A stretch of 64,000 nt of DNA from Bradyrhizobium sp. B124. GTDB taxonomy: Bacteria; Pseudomonadota; Alphaproteobacteria; Rhizobiales; Xanthobacteraceae. The notes beneath the pieces were generated by a model. It was given only the letters and a program-made list of their open reading frames with translations. It was not told where the DNA came from and ran no database searches. Made by a program: the position numbers and the translations under genes. The stretch is taken from NCBI RefSeq assembly GCF_038967635.1, contig NZ_CP152413.1, positions 6,142,001 to 6,206,000 of the forward strand. The letters run 5' to 3'. Positions 1 to 9,800 of the stretch are shown here, piece by piece; position 1 is the stretch's first letter; each line of letters starts with the position of its first letter.

Positions 1-1
1 C

Positions 2-1003
2 GGCGAGGCCGCGCGCAACATGGCGGTCTATATCGACCAGCTGCGGCTGATGGATGCGCTGACCGCCGACGAGATCACGCATATCGACCTCGGCGACAGC
101 TTCCGCGCGCGGTTCGGCAATCCCTATGCCGTGGTGCATCGCGGCGACCTGCATGGCGTGTTCCTGCGCGCCTGCCAGAGCCATGAGCTGATCGAGCTGC
201 GCGTGTCCAGCGAGGTGACAGGCTACGCGCAGGATGGTTCGTCCGTGACCGCAAACCTCGCCAATGGCGAGCGCATCACCGGACGCCTGCTGATCGGCGC
301 CGACGGGTTGTGGTCCAACATCCGCAAGCAGGTGACGGCGGATGGCCCGCCGCGCGTCTCCGGCCACACCACCTATCGTTCCGTGATCCCGACCGAGCAG
401 ATGCCCGAGGATCTGCGCTGGAACGCGGCGACGCTGTGGGCCGGTCCGAAATGCCACATCGTGCATTATCCGCTGTCGGGCTGGAAGGTGTTCAACCTCG
501 TCGTCACCTATCACAACGATGCGCCGGAGCCGGTCGCGGGCAAGCCGGTCTCCGAGGACGAGGTGATGAGGGGTTTCACCCACGTCCATGAGCGGGCGCA
601 GAACATCATCCGGCACGGCACCAACTGGAAGCTCTGGGTGCTGTGCGACCGCGACCCCACCGAGCGCTGGATCGACGACCGCGTGGTGCTGCTCGGCGAC
701 GCCGCGCATCCGATGCTGCAATATTTCGCGCAGGGCGCCTGCCAGGCGATGGAGGACGCGGTGTGCCTGTCGCACATGCTGGCCAATCACGACGATCATG
801 CGGCCGCGCTGGAAGCCTACCGCGCGCAACGCTTCCCGCGCACCGCGCGCGTGCAACTGATGTCACGCGCAATCGGCGAGCACGTCTACCATCCCGCCGG
901 CGACCACGCCCGCATCCGCAACGCAATCATGAGCGCAAAGTCGCAGACGGAATGGTGCGACGACATCGCGTGGCTGTATGGCGGGACCGGGCTGGGCGGC
1001 TAG
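2..1003 (+). CDS. 3-hydroxybenzoate 6-hydroxylase-like FAD monooxygenase (5' end outside window)
   Basis: C-terminal ~330 residues of a class A flavoprotein hydroxylase. The frame is open to the window edge, and the N-terminal GxGxxG nucleotide-binding segment is missing because the window begins inside the gene. The DG motif (GADGLWSNIR) and the GD motif (GDAAHPMLQYFAQGACQAMEDA) are intact; the latter closely matches the NagX/XlnD-type enzymes that convert 3-hydroxybenzoate to gentisate using NAD(P)H and O2. Another single-ring hydroxylase of the salicylate/6-hydroxynicotinate group remains possible. It converges on an aryl-CoA ligase gene, which supports an aromatic catabolism role. Function within the family is inferred. 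Confidence 0.85.
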   Translation, partial: GEAARNMAVYIDQLRLMDALTADEITHIDLGDSFRARFGNPYAVVHRGDLHGVFLRACQSHELIELRVSSEVTGYAQDGSSVTANLANGERITGRLLIGADGLWSNIRKQVTADGPPRVSGHTTYRSVIPTEQMPEDLRWNAATLWAGPKCHIVHYPLSGWKVFNLVVTYHNDAPEPVAGKPVSEDEVMRGFTHVHERAQNIIRHGTNWKLWVLCDRDPTERWIDDRVVLLGDAAHPMLQYFAQGACQAMEDAVCLSHMLANHDDHAAALEAYRAQRFPRTARVQLMSRAIGEHVYHPAGDHARIRNAIMSAKSQTEWCDDIAWLYGGTGLGG

Positions 1004-1045
1004 CTGCTCGATGTGAGATGCGCAACATGCGGCACATTCTCCGTC

Positions 1046-1175
1046 GTCGTCCCGGACAAGCGAAGCGCGATCCGGGACCCATAACCACCGATAGCTGTTG
1101 TTATGACTAGCTGTGGCCCCAGCCTGCTCGCCACAAGCATTTGTGGTTATGGGTCCCGGCTTTCGCCGGGACGAC
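1046..1175. repeat. Intergenic palindromic repeat, family A copy 1
   Basis: Outer arms GTCGTCCCGG and CCGGGACGAC pair with each other, and inner arms GGGACCCATAACCACC and GTGGTTATGGGTCCC also pair. The same design recurs at 18735-18883 and 42779-42900. It fills the gap between two convergent genes. Confidence 0.8.
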
Positions 1176-1212
1176 ACCGAATTTGCGGTGGCCGCGTCCA
1201 TCGACCCGCCCC

Positions 1213-2823
1213 TCACATCCGCATCACCGCCTGGCGATCGATCTTGCCGGTGCCGGTCTTCGGCAGCTCGTCGATGAATTTTACCTCGCGCGGATATTTG
1301 TACGGCAACAGCTTTGCCTTGACATAGTCCTGCAGCCGCCGCGTCGCTTCATTGGCGTCGAAGCCGGCCTTGTTCATCACCACCACGGCCCGCAGCGTCA
1401 TGCGGCGGTCCGGCAGCTCAGCGGCGTAGACGGCGCACTCGCGGACATCGGGGTGATCGGCAAGACACAGCTCGACCTCCAGCGGATAGACCCACTGGCC
1501 GGAAATCTTGACCAGATCGTCGGCGCGGCCGCGGAAGAAATGAAAACCGTCGCTGTCGCGCACAAAACGGTCGCCGGTGTAGATCCAGCCGTCCTCGCGC
1601 ACGGTCTCGGCGGTCTTGTCCGGTCGGTTCCAGTACAGTGGCGTCGCGGAATCGCCGCGCACCCACAAAATGCCTTCCTCATTGTCGCCGACCTCGCGGC
1701 CGTCGCTGTCGCGCAGCATGATCTCGTAGCCGGGCACGCGCAGGCCGGCGGCGCCGAGCTTCTTCTGCTCCGCGCGGTTGCTGAGATAGACGTGCAGCAC
1801 CTCGGTCGAGCCGAGCCCTTCGATGATCTCGAGCCCGGTGAGCCGCTTCCAGCCGTTGAACACGTCGGCCGACAGCACCTCGGCGGCCGAGACCGCCATC
1901 CGCAGCGAGGAGAGATCGGCCTGCTCGGCGCCTTCGGTCTTGGTCAGGGTGATGTAGAGCGTCGGCAGGCCGAAGAACACGGTCGGCCGGTACTGCGCAA
2001 TCGCGGCGAAGATCGCGGCCGGCTTCGGCTGGCCCGGCAACAGCAGCGTCGCGGCGCCGACCGAGAAGGGAAACGTGATCGAATTGCCGAAGCCGTAAGC
2101 GAAGAAGATCTTCGGCACCGAGAAGCAGATGTCGCCGGGCGAAAGCTTCAGCACGCTGCGGGCAAAGGCCAGCTCGCTATAGGCCATATCGTGCTGCAGA
2201 TGCACGATGCCCTTGGGACGGCCGGTCGAGCCCGACGAATACATCCAGAACGCCATCTCGTTGCGGTGGGTGTCGGCCGCGTCAAGCTCGGTCGGAAACG
2301 CTTGCAGCCAGTCGCCGGCGTTGCGCGCCTCCGCGACGGCATGCCCGGTACCCGTGCCATTGACCACGACCAGCGTGCGCAGCGACGTGTCCTTGCAGGC
2401 CTCGGCGTCGAAGCGCGAACAGAACTCCGCATCGGTGACGGCGACCTGCGCGCCGGCATCGGACAGATAGAATTGCAACAGCTCCGGCGTCGTCAGCGTG
2501 TTGATCAGCAATGGCACGAAACCGGCGCGCACCGCGCCGAAGAACGCTGCCGGATAGGCTGGCGTGTCGTCGAGGAACAGCAGCACGCGGTCGCCGCGCT
2601 TTAGCCCAAGCGACTGGAAGGCGTGGCCCCAGCGCGCCGCCTCGGTGCACAGTTCGCGATAGGTCCGCGTGCCGGCGGGACCGGTCAGCGCCAGGCGGTC
2701 GGCATTGCCGTTGCCGAGATTGTCGAACAGGATGCGGCTCGCATTGTAGCGCTCGGGAAGCGCAAAGCCGATCTCGCGCGCACCGGGATTGTCCTGCGGA
2801 ACCAGGTCGGCGATCCCAGTCAT
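1213..2823 (-). CDS. Benzoate-CoA ligase family aryl-CoA synthetase
   Basis: 536-residue ANL-superfamily enzyme that activates an aromatic acid with ATP and CoA through an acyl-adenylate. Visible motifs are YSSGSTGRPKG (residues 195-205, P-loop), GLGSTEVLHVYLSN (about 336-349, a signature of the benzoate-CoA ligase subgroup), YTGD (415-418) and PKTGTGK with the catalytic lysine at 527. Full length for the family. Its ATG overlaps the stop of the upstream monooxygenase (ATGA), so the two are translationally coupled. Likely substrates are salicylate, anthranilate or another hydroxy/aminobenzoate, because the partner monooxygenase resembles CoA-thioester hydroxylases. Substrate is inferred only. 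Confidence 0.9.
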   Translation of the reverse strand: MTGIADLVPQDNPGAREIGFALPERYNASRILFDNLGNGNADRLALTGPAGTRTYRELCTEAARWGHAFQSLGLKRGDRVLLFLDDTPAYPAAFFGAVRAGFVPLLINTLTTPELLQFYLSDAGAQVAVTDAEFCSRFDAEACKDTSLRTLVVVNGTGTGHAVAEARNAGDWLQAFPTELDAADTHRNEMAFWMYSSGSTGRPKGIVHLQHDMAYSELAFARSVLKLSPGDICFSVPKIFFAYGFGNSITFPFSVGAATLLLPGQPKPAAIFAAIAQYRPTVFFGLPTLYITLTKTEGAEQADLSSLRMAVSAAEVLSADVFNGWKRLTGLEIIEGLGSTEVLHVYLSNRAEQKKLGAAGLRVPGYEIMLRDSDGREVGDNEEGILWVRGDSATPLYWNRPDKTAETVREDGWIYTGDRFVRDSDGFHFFRGRADDLVKISGQWVYPLEVELCLADHPDVRECAVYAAELPDRRMTLRAVVVMNKAGFDANEATRRLQDYVKAKLLPYKYPREVKFIDELPKTGTGKIDRQAVMRM

Positions 2824-3950
2824 GAGCGTCCCTTTGCGGCCTCAAAACGGGCCATGAAGGCGGGCGACATCGCGCGCAACCGCGCATCGTCGATCCGGCC
2901 GGAGCGGGTGATGTAGCTGTAGGCGAAATCCATCAGGCCGCGCTTCATGTGCGCGGGGAAATGCTCGTACCAGTCGGCGCTGGTCCGCGCTGCGGTAACG
3001 AGCTTCTTCACGATCGGCTTGCGCTCGGCCTCGTAGCGGGCAAGCGCAGCGGCGATGCTGCTTTCGGTCTCCAGCGCCTTGGTCAGCGCGATCGCATCCT
3101 CGATCGCAAGCCGGGTGCCCGAGCCGATCGAGAAATGCGCCGAATGCAGCGCGTCGCCGATCAGCACCATGTTGCCGTGCGACCAGCGCTCGTTCCAGAT
3201 CCACGGGAAATTGCGCCACACCGATTTGTTCGAGATCAGTCTGTGACCGTCCAAGGTCGCGGCGAATACGTCTTCGCAGATCGCCTGCGATTCCTCGATC
3301 GTCTTGTCGGCGAAGCCGTAGGCCGCCCAGGTCGCCGCGTCGCATTCGACCAGGAAGGTGCTCATGTCCTTTGCATAGCGATAATGATGGGCGTTGAAGT
3401 TGCCGCGCTCGGTCGCCACGAACGTTTGCGACAGTGTCGCGAAGGGTTTGCTGGTGCCGTACCAGGCGAATTTGTTGGTCGAATGCGAGACCGACGCGCC
3501 GAATGCGGCCTCAAAATCGCGGCGGACCATCGAGTTCAACCCGTCGGCGGCGACGATCAGGTCGTAACCCCTGAGTTGGTCGACCGATTGCACCACGGTG
3601 TCGAAGCGCGGCGTGACGCCAGTGCTGCGCACGCGCTCCTGCAGGATCGTCAGCAGCGCCAGCCGGCCGATCGAGGAGAACCCGACGCCGTCGATCTCGA
3701 CGCTCTCGCCGCGCAGATTGAGCCTGATGTTCTTCCAGCTCTCCATCCGCGGCGCGATGGCGTCGACCGTCTCGGGGTCGTCGGCGCGCAGGAACTCCAG
3801 CGCCTGTTCGGAGAACACCACGCCGAAGCCCCAGGTGGCGCCGGCGGCGTTCTGCTCGAACAGATCGATCTCGGCGTCAGGATGACGCTTCTTCCAGAGA
3901 TAGGCGAAATAGAGCCCGCCGGGCCCTCCGCCAATCACGGCGATCCGCAA
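2820..3950 (-). CDS. FAD monooxygenase, salicylyl-CoA 5-hydroxylase-like
   Basis: 376-residue class A flavin monooxygenase with GGGPGG at residues 7-12, a DG motif (AADGLNSMVRR) and a GD motif (LIGDALHSAHFSIGSG). It resembles stand-alone SdgC and the N-terminal half of 2-aminobenzoyl-CoA monooxygenase/reductase, which hydroxylate aryl-CoA thioesters at C5. The start is a TTG at 3950, preceded by a GGGAGG ribosome-binding site 6 bases away; no suitable ATG lies nearby. It is coupled by ATGA to the aryl-CoA ligase. Together they could convert salicylate to gentisyl-CoA, meeting the gentisate-forming hydroxylase at 2-1003. The reaction is inferred. Confidence 0.85.
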   Translation of the reverse strand: MRIAVIGGGPGGLYFAYLWKKRHPDAEIDLFEQNAAGATWGFGVVFSEQALEFLRADDPETVDAIAPRMESWKNIRLNLRGESVEIDGVGFSSIGRLALLTILQERVRSTGVTPRFDTVVQSVDQLRGYDLIVAADGLNSMVRRDFEAAFGASVSHSTNKFAWYGTSKPFATLSQTFVATERGNFNAHHYRYAKDMSTFLVECDAATWAAYGFADKTIEESQAICEDVFAATLDGHRLISNKSVWRNFPWIWNERWSHGNMVLIGDALHSAHFSIGSGTRLAIEDAIALTKALETESSIAAALARYEAERKPIVKKLVTAARTSADWYEHFPAHMKRGLMDFAYSYITRSGRIDDARLRAMSPAFMARFEAAKGRS

Positions 3951-4002
3951 CGTCTGCCTCCCAGATTGACAGTGTACTTACTATTTGGGTCCAGACTAAT
4001 CG

Positions 4003-4026
4003 CCCTCTGGCGGGAACGCCAGAGGG
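4003..4026. terminator. Perfect hairpin between two same-strand genes
   Basis: CCCTCTGGCG pairs with CGCCAGAGGG around a GGAA loop (10-bp perfect stem). It lies downstream of the 4066-4278 gene. There is no T-tract on the reverse strand, so it may be a Rho-assisted or mRNA-protecting hairpin and not a classic intrinsic terminator. Confidence 0.4.
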
Positions 4027-4065
4027 AAAATGCACGCGGCGACTAGAAGCGTGGCCGCGAACGGC

Positions 4066-4278
4066 TCAGTAGCAGCGGCGGACCTTGACCCCGCCGACCC
4101 ACACCCAGCGGCAGCCGGCGACCACGGGCTTGCGGACGACCACCGCGCCGCGCGTGCTCGCGCATCCGGCACGATAGGGGCCGCGTCCGCACACCACGGC
4201 GTTGGCATCGGAGGACTCGAAGGTCATGGTCGCGGCAAAGGACAGCAGGGCCGCAGCGATCAGCAATAATGAGCGCAT
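4066..4278 (-). CDS. Small secreted cysteine-containing protein
   Basis: 70 residues. An N-terminal signal peptide (MRSLLLIAAALLSFAATMTF) is followed by a mature part with four cysteines and a C-terminal WVWVGGVKVRRCY end. Similar short secreted proteins ending in an aromatic-rich segment with Cys occur elsewhere in this window (14975-15202 and 29342-29605) and are typical of Bradyrhizobium. The start is supported by GAGGG about 5 bases upstream. Function unknown; probably periplasmic. Confidence 0.7.
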   Translation of the reverse strand: MRSLLLIAAALLSFAATMTFESSDANAVVCGRGPYRAGCASTRGAVVVRKPVVAGCRWVWVGGVKVRRCY

Positions 4279-4387
4279 GATATTCCCTCTCCCGGAGTGA
4301 GGTTGGTTGGCCTGTTTGTGACAACAAGGTGCTGCGGCTCCGTGCCCGGCAAATCACCGCGCAACTATCGTCTCACCGCCTGCGCGG

Positions 4388-4609
4388 CTATTTCTTTTCC
4401 GCTGCCGCCAGCACTTTCTTGCAGGCGGGCGTCAGCTTGTCGCTCTCCTTGGCAAGACAGGCGATGATGCGTCCGCCGCCGGGCGTCACGCTTTTGCAAA
4501 ACTTCTGATAGTCGCCCATGCAGGCGTCGCGTTGCGCCGATGTCAGCTCCTGGGCGTAGACGGCGGTCGAGCCGCAAAGCAGAACGGCGGTCAGGACAAG
4601 ACGCAGCAT
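4388..4609 (-). CDS. Cysteine-rich-repeat periplasmic protein, single repeat
   Basis: 73 residues with a cleavable signal peptide (MLRLVLTAVLLCGSTAVYAQ). One Cys-rich repeat follows, with the pattern C-x-x-D-Y-x-x-F-C then C-L ... C-K, as in the Golgi-apparatus-protein-1-type repeat found in rhizobial periplasmic proteins. AGGGAG lies 6 bases before the ATG. It sits just downstream of a three-repeat paralogue on the same strand (4649-5419), so the two are probably duplicates in one transcript. Role unknown; disulfide-stabilised binding is a guess. Confidence 0.8.
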   Translation of the reverse strand: MLRLVLTAVLLCGSTAVYAQELTSAQRDACMGDYQKFCKSVTPGGGRIIACLAKESDKLTPACKKVLAAAEKK

Positions 4610-4648
4610 CGATCGCTCCCTTTTCCGATCAGTCGCATGACAATAGGG

Positions 4649-5419
4649 TTACCGCGCCGCGAACGGCGCCAGCACCTCGCGGCACGCCGGCGACAGTGAG
4701 CCGGCATTGGTCGCCAGGCATTGCACGATCCGCCCGCCGCCCGGCTGGACGCCGCCGCAGATCGAGCGGACGTCGGCGCCGCAGGCCGAACGCAGCACGA
4801 AAATCTCTTCGCGCGGCCGCAGCGGCCGCAACGCGATCGCCGCCGGTGCAGCCGCCGGAGCTGCCGTTGTCGCGGCACCCGCGGCCGGCGCAGAGCCACC
4901 GCCGGCGGCGGCCGCCACGGCCTTCTCGCAGGCCGGCGAAAGCTTCTCCTTGTTCTTCTCGAGGCACTGCAGCGCCGGCGCACCGCCGGTCGGCACGCCC
5001 GCGCAGACCTTGGGATAATCGGCGCGGCAGGCGCTGCGGATCGCGGAGATCTGCGCGCTGCTTGGCTTTCCTGCGGCGGTCTTCGGAGCGGCCGTCTCCG
5101 CGGGCTTGGCCGCCGTCGCCGCCGGAGCCGCGTCGGTCTTGGCTGCTGCGGGTGCAGCGCTTGGAGCTTCCACGGCCTTCACGGCGCTGGCGCAGCCAGG
5201 GCCAAGGCTTGCCATGTTCTTCTGCAGGCACTGCAGTGACGCTTCGCCGCCGGGCGGAACGCTGGAGCAGTGTGCGATGTAATCGTTGCGGCATTGCGAC
5301 TTGATGGCGTCGCGCTGCGCCTGGGTCGGCGCCTGCGACAAGGCCGGTGCGGTGCTCATCAGTGCCGCAAGCGCGAGCCATGCGGACAGCCTCGTTGCAC
5401 GTGTCAACGCGTTGATCAT
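4649..5419 (-). CDS. Cysteine-rich-repeat periplasmic protein, three repeats
   Basis: 256 residues from the chosen start. The signal peptide begins MINALTRATRLSAWLALA and ends near ALSQA. Three repeats of the form C-R-x-D-Y/V-x-x-x-C ... PGG ... C-L ... L-S-P-A/G-C are separated by Ala/Pro-rich linkers. The start at 5419 is preferred over an upstream in-frame codon at 5494, because it gives a good signal peptide and has GAGAGGA 8 bases upstream. Same repeat type as 4388-4609. It is transcribed divergently from the RND efflux genes. Function unknown. Confidence 0.8.
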   Translation of the reverse strand: MINALTRATRLSAWLALAALMSTAPALSQAPTQAQRDAIKSQCRNDYIAHCSSVPPGGEASLQCLQKNMASLGPGCASAVKAVEAPSAAPAAAKTDAAPAATAAKPAETAAPKTAAGKPSSAQISAIRSACRADYPKVCAGVPTGGAPALQCLEKNKEKLSPACEKAVAAAAGGGSAPAAGAATTAAPAAAPAAIALRPLRPREEIFVLRSACGADVRSICGGVQPGGGRIVQCLATNAGSLSPACREVLAPFAAR

Positions 5420-5623
5420 TTGAATAAATCCTCTCGTCGCGCCGGAAGCCTCCGGCTCAACTGAACTGAGTCTGAAAAAGTTTTGCTCTAACAACCTTCG
5501 CGAGCGACATCATTTTCGCTTTCGAGTTCCGCTGCAAGCGGATTGTTGCTATGGAATACGTCGGCTGAATTTTTTGCTCGCTTCTATATCTTTGAATTAA
5601 GACATTTGAATTGAGGCTCGGAA
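5420..5623. promoter_or_regulatory. Divergent promoter region, AT-rich relative to surroundings
   Basis: Separates the Cys-rich-repeat genes from the RND efflux operon. The stretch 5560-5610 is markedly AT-rich and holds TTGAATTAAGACATTTGAATTG-like promoter sequence. No clear TetR-type dyad was identified, and no efflux regulator gene is adjacent. Confidence 0.5.
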
Positions 5624-6826
5624 ATGAGGCATGCGCGCGCGTCGGCACATTTCAGTCAGAGCGATTTTGTGCGGCTGCGAAATGCGCCGCTTCCGCGTAT
5701 CGCCTTCGTCGTAGCGGCCCTTGTCAGTTTAAGTGCCTGCGAGCAAAACAGTTTTGTTGCGCCGCCGCCGCCCAAGGTCGAAGTCGCGCCGCCGGTGCAA
5801 CGCGCCATCACGCGCTACCTGGACGCCACCGGAAACACCGCGCCGATCAAGACCGTCGATCTGGTCGCGCGCGTGCAGGGTTTTCTGCAGTCGATCAACT
5901 ATCAGGACGGCTCGCCGGTGAAACAGGGGACCACCCTGTTCACGATCGAGCCCGAGACCTACAAGCTGAAGCTGGAGCAGGCGCAGGCCGCGGAGGTCGG
6001 CGCACAAGCAACGCTGAAGCAGGCCGAGTCCGATTTCAAGCGGCAGCAGGATCTGGTGCAGCGCCAGGCGGTCTCGCAGGCGACGCTGGAAAACTCGACC
6101 TCGACGCGGGACAACGCGCAGGCCAACCTGCAGCAGGCCCAGGTCAACACCAAGATCGCCGCGGTCAATTACGGCTACACCAATGTGGCCGCCCCGTTCG
6201 ACGGCATCGTCAGCAACCATCTCGTGTCGGTCGGCGAGCTGGTCGGCGTGGCCTCGCCCACCCAGCTTGCCACCATCGTGCAGCTCGACCCGATCTATGT
6301 GAATTTCAACGTCAGTGAGCAGGACGTGCAGCGGGTGCGTGACGAAGCGCGTCGCCTCGGCATGACGGTCAACGATATCAGGCAGTTGCCGGTCGAGGTC
6401 GGCCTGCAGACCGAGACCGGTTATCCGCACAAGGGCAAGCTCGATTACGTCGCACCAACCGTCAATCAGTCGACCGGAACGCTTCCCGTTCGTGGCTTAA
6501 TACCCAATCCGGATCGCGTGCTGCTGCCGGGATTCTATGTCCGCGTTCGCGTGCCCTTCACCAAGCAGGAGAACGCGCTGCTGGTGCCGGACGTTGCGAT
6601 CGGCAGCGACCAGGCCGGCCGCTACGTGCTGGTGGTCAATGCCGACAATGTGGTCGAGCAGCGCAAGGTGACGATCGGTCCGCTCGACGAAGGGCTGCGC
6701 GTCGTCGAGAGCGGGCTGAAGGCCGATGACCGCGTCGTGACCGCCGGATTATTGCGCGCGATCCCCGGGCAGAAGGTCGATCCGCGGATGCAGAAGGGCG
6801 ACGCGACGCCGGCACCGGCCAAGTGA
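5624..6826 (+). CDS. RND efflux periplasmic adaptor (membrane fusion protein)
   Basis: 400-residue AcrA/MexA-type adaptor. The N-terminus ends in a lipobox LVSLSAC with Cys39, so it should be a lipoprotein anchored to the inner membrane. Lipoyl-like half motifs flank a coiled-coil hairpin (about residues 110-175), followed by beta-barrel and membrane-proximal domains (APFDGIVSNHLVSVGELVG). It bridges the inner-membrane pump to an outer-membrane channel. The pump gene starts 10 bases downstream, so they form an operon. No outer-membrane factor gene is next to it; a TolC-like protein encoded elsewhere is presumed. Confidence 0.95.
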   Translation: MRHARASAHFSQSDFVRLRNAPLPRIAFVVAALVSLSACEQNSFVAPPPPKVEVAPPVQRAITRYLDATGNTAPIKTVDLVARVQGFLQSINYQDGSPVKQGTTLFTIEPETYKLKLEQAQAAEVGAQATLKQAESDFKRQQDLVQRQAVSQATLENSTSTRDNAQANLQQAQVNTKIAAVNYGYTNVAAPFDGIVSNHLVSVGELVGVASPTQLATIVQLDPIYVNFNVSEQDVQRVRDEARRLGMTVNDIRQLPVEVGLQTETGYPHKGKLDYVAPTVNQSTGTLPVRGLIPNPDRVLLPGFYVRVRVPFTKQENALLVPDVAIGSDQAGRYVLVVNADNVVEQRKVTIGPLDEGLRVVESGLKADDRVVTAGLLRAIPGQKVDPRMQKGDATPAPAK

Positions 6827-6836
6827 GGGGCGCGCC

Positions 6837-9800
6837 ATGATCTCGAAATTCTTCATCGAGCGGCCGGTCCTTTCCAACGTCATCGCGATCCTGATGATCC
6901 TGATCGGCGGCGTCGCGCTGTTCAATCTTGCGGTCGCGCAATATCCCGATGTGGTGCCGCCGACGGTCCAGGTGACGACGCGCTATCCCGGCGCGTCGGC
7001 AAAAACCGTGATCGACACCGTGGCGCTGCCGATCGAGCAGCAGGTCAACGGCGTCGAGGACATGCTTTACATGCAGTCCTACAGCGGCGCCGACGGCACC
7101 TACACGCTGACGGTGACCTTCAAGATCGGCACCGACCTCAACTTCGCGCAGGTGCTGGTGCAGAACCGCGTCTCCTCGGCATTGTCGCAACTGCCGACCG
7201 CGGTGCAGAACCAGGGCGTCACGGTGCAGAAGCGGTCGACCTCGATCCTGCTGTTCGTGACGCTGACCTCGCCGAACAAGACCTACGACAGCCTGTTCCT
7301 GTCGAACTATGCCACCATCAACATTCGCGACGAGCTGTCGCGCCTGCCAGGCGTCGGCAACGTCACGGTGTTCGGCGCCGGGCAGTATTCGATGCGGGTG
7401 TGGCTCGATCCGAACAAGCTGCAGGCGCGCGGGCTGATGCCGCAGGACGTCATCCAGGCGATCCAGCAGCAGAGCCAGCAGGTCACCGCGGGTCAGGTCG
7501 GCGCGCCGCCCGCGCCGCAGGGGCAGGCGTTCCAGTACACGCTGAACGTCAACGGCCGGCTCGACGATGCGAGCCAGTTCGAGAACATCATCGTCAAGAC
7601 CGGCAATGTCGGCGACGTCACCCGCGTCCGCGATCTCGGCTCGGTCGAGCTCGGCGCGCAGACCTACAGCCAGGTGTTCTCGCTCAACCAGAAGCCGGCC
7701 ACCGGCATCGGCGTGTTCCTGTCGCCGGGCGCCAACGCGCTGCAGGTCGAGAAGGAAGTGCAGAAGAAGGTGGCGCAGCTCGCCAAACAGTTCCCGCAGG
7801 ACATCAAGTACGACACGCCGTTCGACACCACCAAATTCGTCCAGGCCTCGATCGACGAGGTGTACCGGACGCTGATCGAGGCCGGCCTGCTGGTGCTGGT
7901 GGTGATCCTGGTGTTCCTGCAGGACTGGCGGGCAATGCTGGTGCCGGCCACCACGGTGCCGGTCACCATCATCGGCGCGTTCGCGGCGATGGCCGCGCTC
8001 GGCTTCACCATCAATCTCTCGACGCTGTTTGCGATCGTGCTGGCGATCGGCATCGTGGTCGACGACGCCATCGTGGTGGTCGAAGGTGCCGCGCACAATA
8101 TCGAGCGCGGCATGTCCGGGCACGATGCCGCGATCAAGGCGATGGACGAATTGTTCGCGCCGATCGTCGGCATCACGCTGGTGCTGATCTCGGTGTTCCT
8201 GCCGGCGGCCTTCCTGCCGGGGCTGACCGGCCGGATGTACGCGCAATTCGCCCTGGTGATCGCGGCGACCGCGCTGCTCAGCGCCGTCAATGCCGCGACC
8301 TTGAAGCCGACGCAATGTGCGCTTTGGCTGCGCCCGCCGGTACCACTGGCGCAGCGCAATGTCTTCTACCGTGGCTTCAACGCGGTCTATGACCGGGTGG
8401 AGCGGGGCTACACCCGGATGATCGGCGGCATTGCCGGCCACGCCAAGACCTCGGTCCTGGTCGCGCTGGTTCTGATCGGAATTGCCGGCTACGGGCTGTC
8501 GCGGGTGCCGACCGGCTTCATTCCGATCGAGGACCAGGGCTACCTGCTGGCCGCGGTGCAGCTGCCCGACGGCGCCGCGATCGATCGCACCCAGCGGGTG
8601 CTCGATCAGGTCACCGAGATCGCTCGCAAGACACCGGGTGTCGAGCAGGTGGTCGCCATCGCAGGCATCTCCGCGCTCGACAACTCGTCGAGCCTCGCCA
8701 ATGCCGGCGTCGCCTATGTCATCCTGAAGGATTGGGGCTCGCGCAGCCCCGGCGAGGATCTGCGCTCGCTGGTCTACGGGCTCAACGACAAGCTTGCGGT
8801 GATCCCGGAGGCGCGGATCCTGGTGATCCCGCCGCCGCCGATCCAGGGCATCGGCAATGCCGCCGGCTTTGCCATGCAGGTGCAGCTCCGTGACGGCAAC
8901 GCCGATTACGGCAAGCTGCAGGCGGTCACCGGCGCCGTCGTCGGCAATGCCCAGACCCAAAGTGCGCTACAGCGCGTGCAGTCGTCGTTCCGCTCGATGG
9001 TGCCGCAGTTCGACGTCCAGATCGACCGCATCAAGACCGAGACGCTGCACGTCACCACCGACCAGATCTTCTCGACGCTGTCGTCCTATCTCGGTGCGAG
9101 CTACGTCAACCAGTTCACCAAGTTCGGCCGCACCTTCCAGGTCTACACCCAGGCCGATGCGCAGTACCGCCTGACGCTGCGCGACATCGAGAACATGATG
9201 GTGCGCAACAGCAATGGCGACATGGTCCCGCTCGGTACCGTGGCGAAGATCACCCCGTCGGTCGGGCCGTCGCTGATCAGTCTCTATAACCTCTATCCGT
9301 CCGCGACCATCATCGGCCTGCCGTCGCAGGGCTACAGCTCCGGCCAGTCGATGGCGCTGATGGAGGAGATCGCCGCCAAGACGCTGCCGCCCGGGACCGG
9401 CTATGAGTGGACGGCGATGTCGTACCAGGAGAAGGAGGTCGGCAGCCAGATCTACTATGTATTCGCGCTGGCGCTGCTGCTGGTCTATCTCGTGCTCGCC
9501 GGACAATATGAGAGCTGGTACGCGCCGATCTCGGTGATCCTGGCGGTGCCGCTGTCGCTGCTCGGGCCCATGCTGGTGCTGACGTCGCTTCGGATCGAGA
9601 ACAATCTCTACACCCAGATCGGCACCATCCTGCTGATCGCGCTGTCGGCCAAGAACGCGATCCTGATCGTCGAGGTCGCGCTCGAGCATCACATCCGCGA
9701 CGGCAAGCCGGTGCTGGAATCGGCGATCGACGCGGCCCGCGCCCGGTTCCGGCCGATCCTGATGACGTCGTTCGCCTTCATCCTCGGCGTGCTGCCGCTG

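Noticed and set aside
6636..8960. 774-codon open frame antisense to the RND pump
   Set aside because: Asp/His/Arg-rich shadow translation created by GC-rich codon bias. The sense frame is an intact RND pump with all family motifs.
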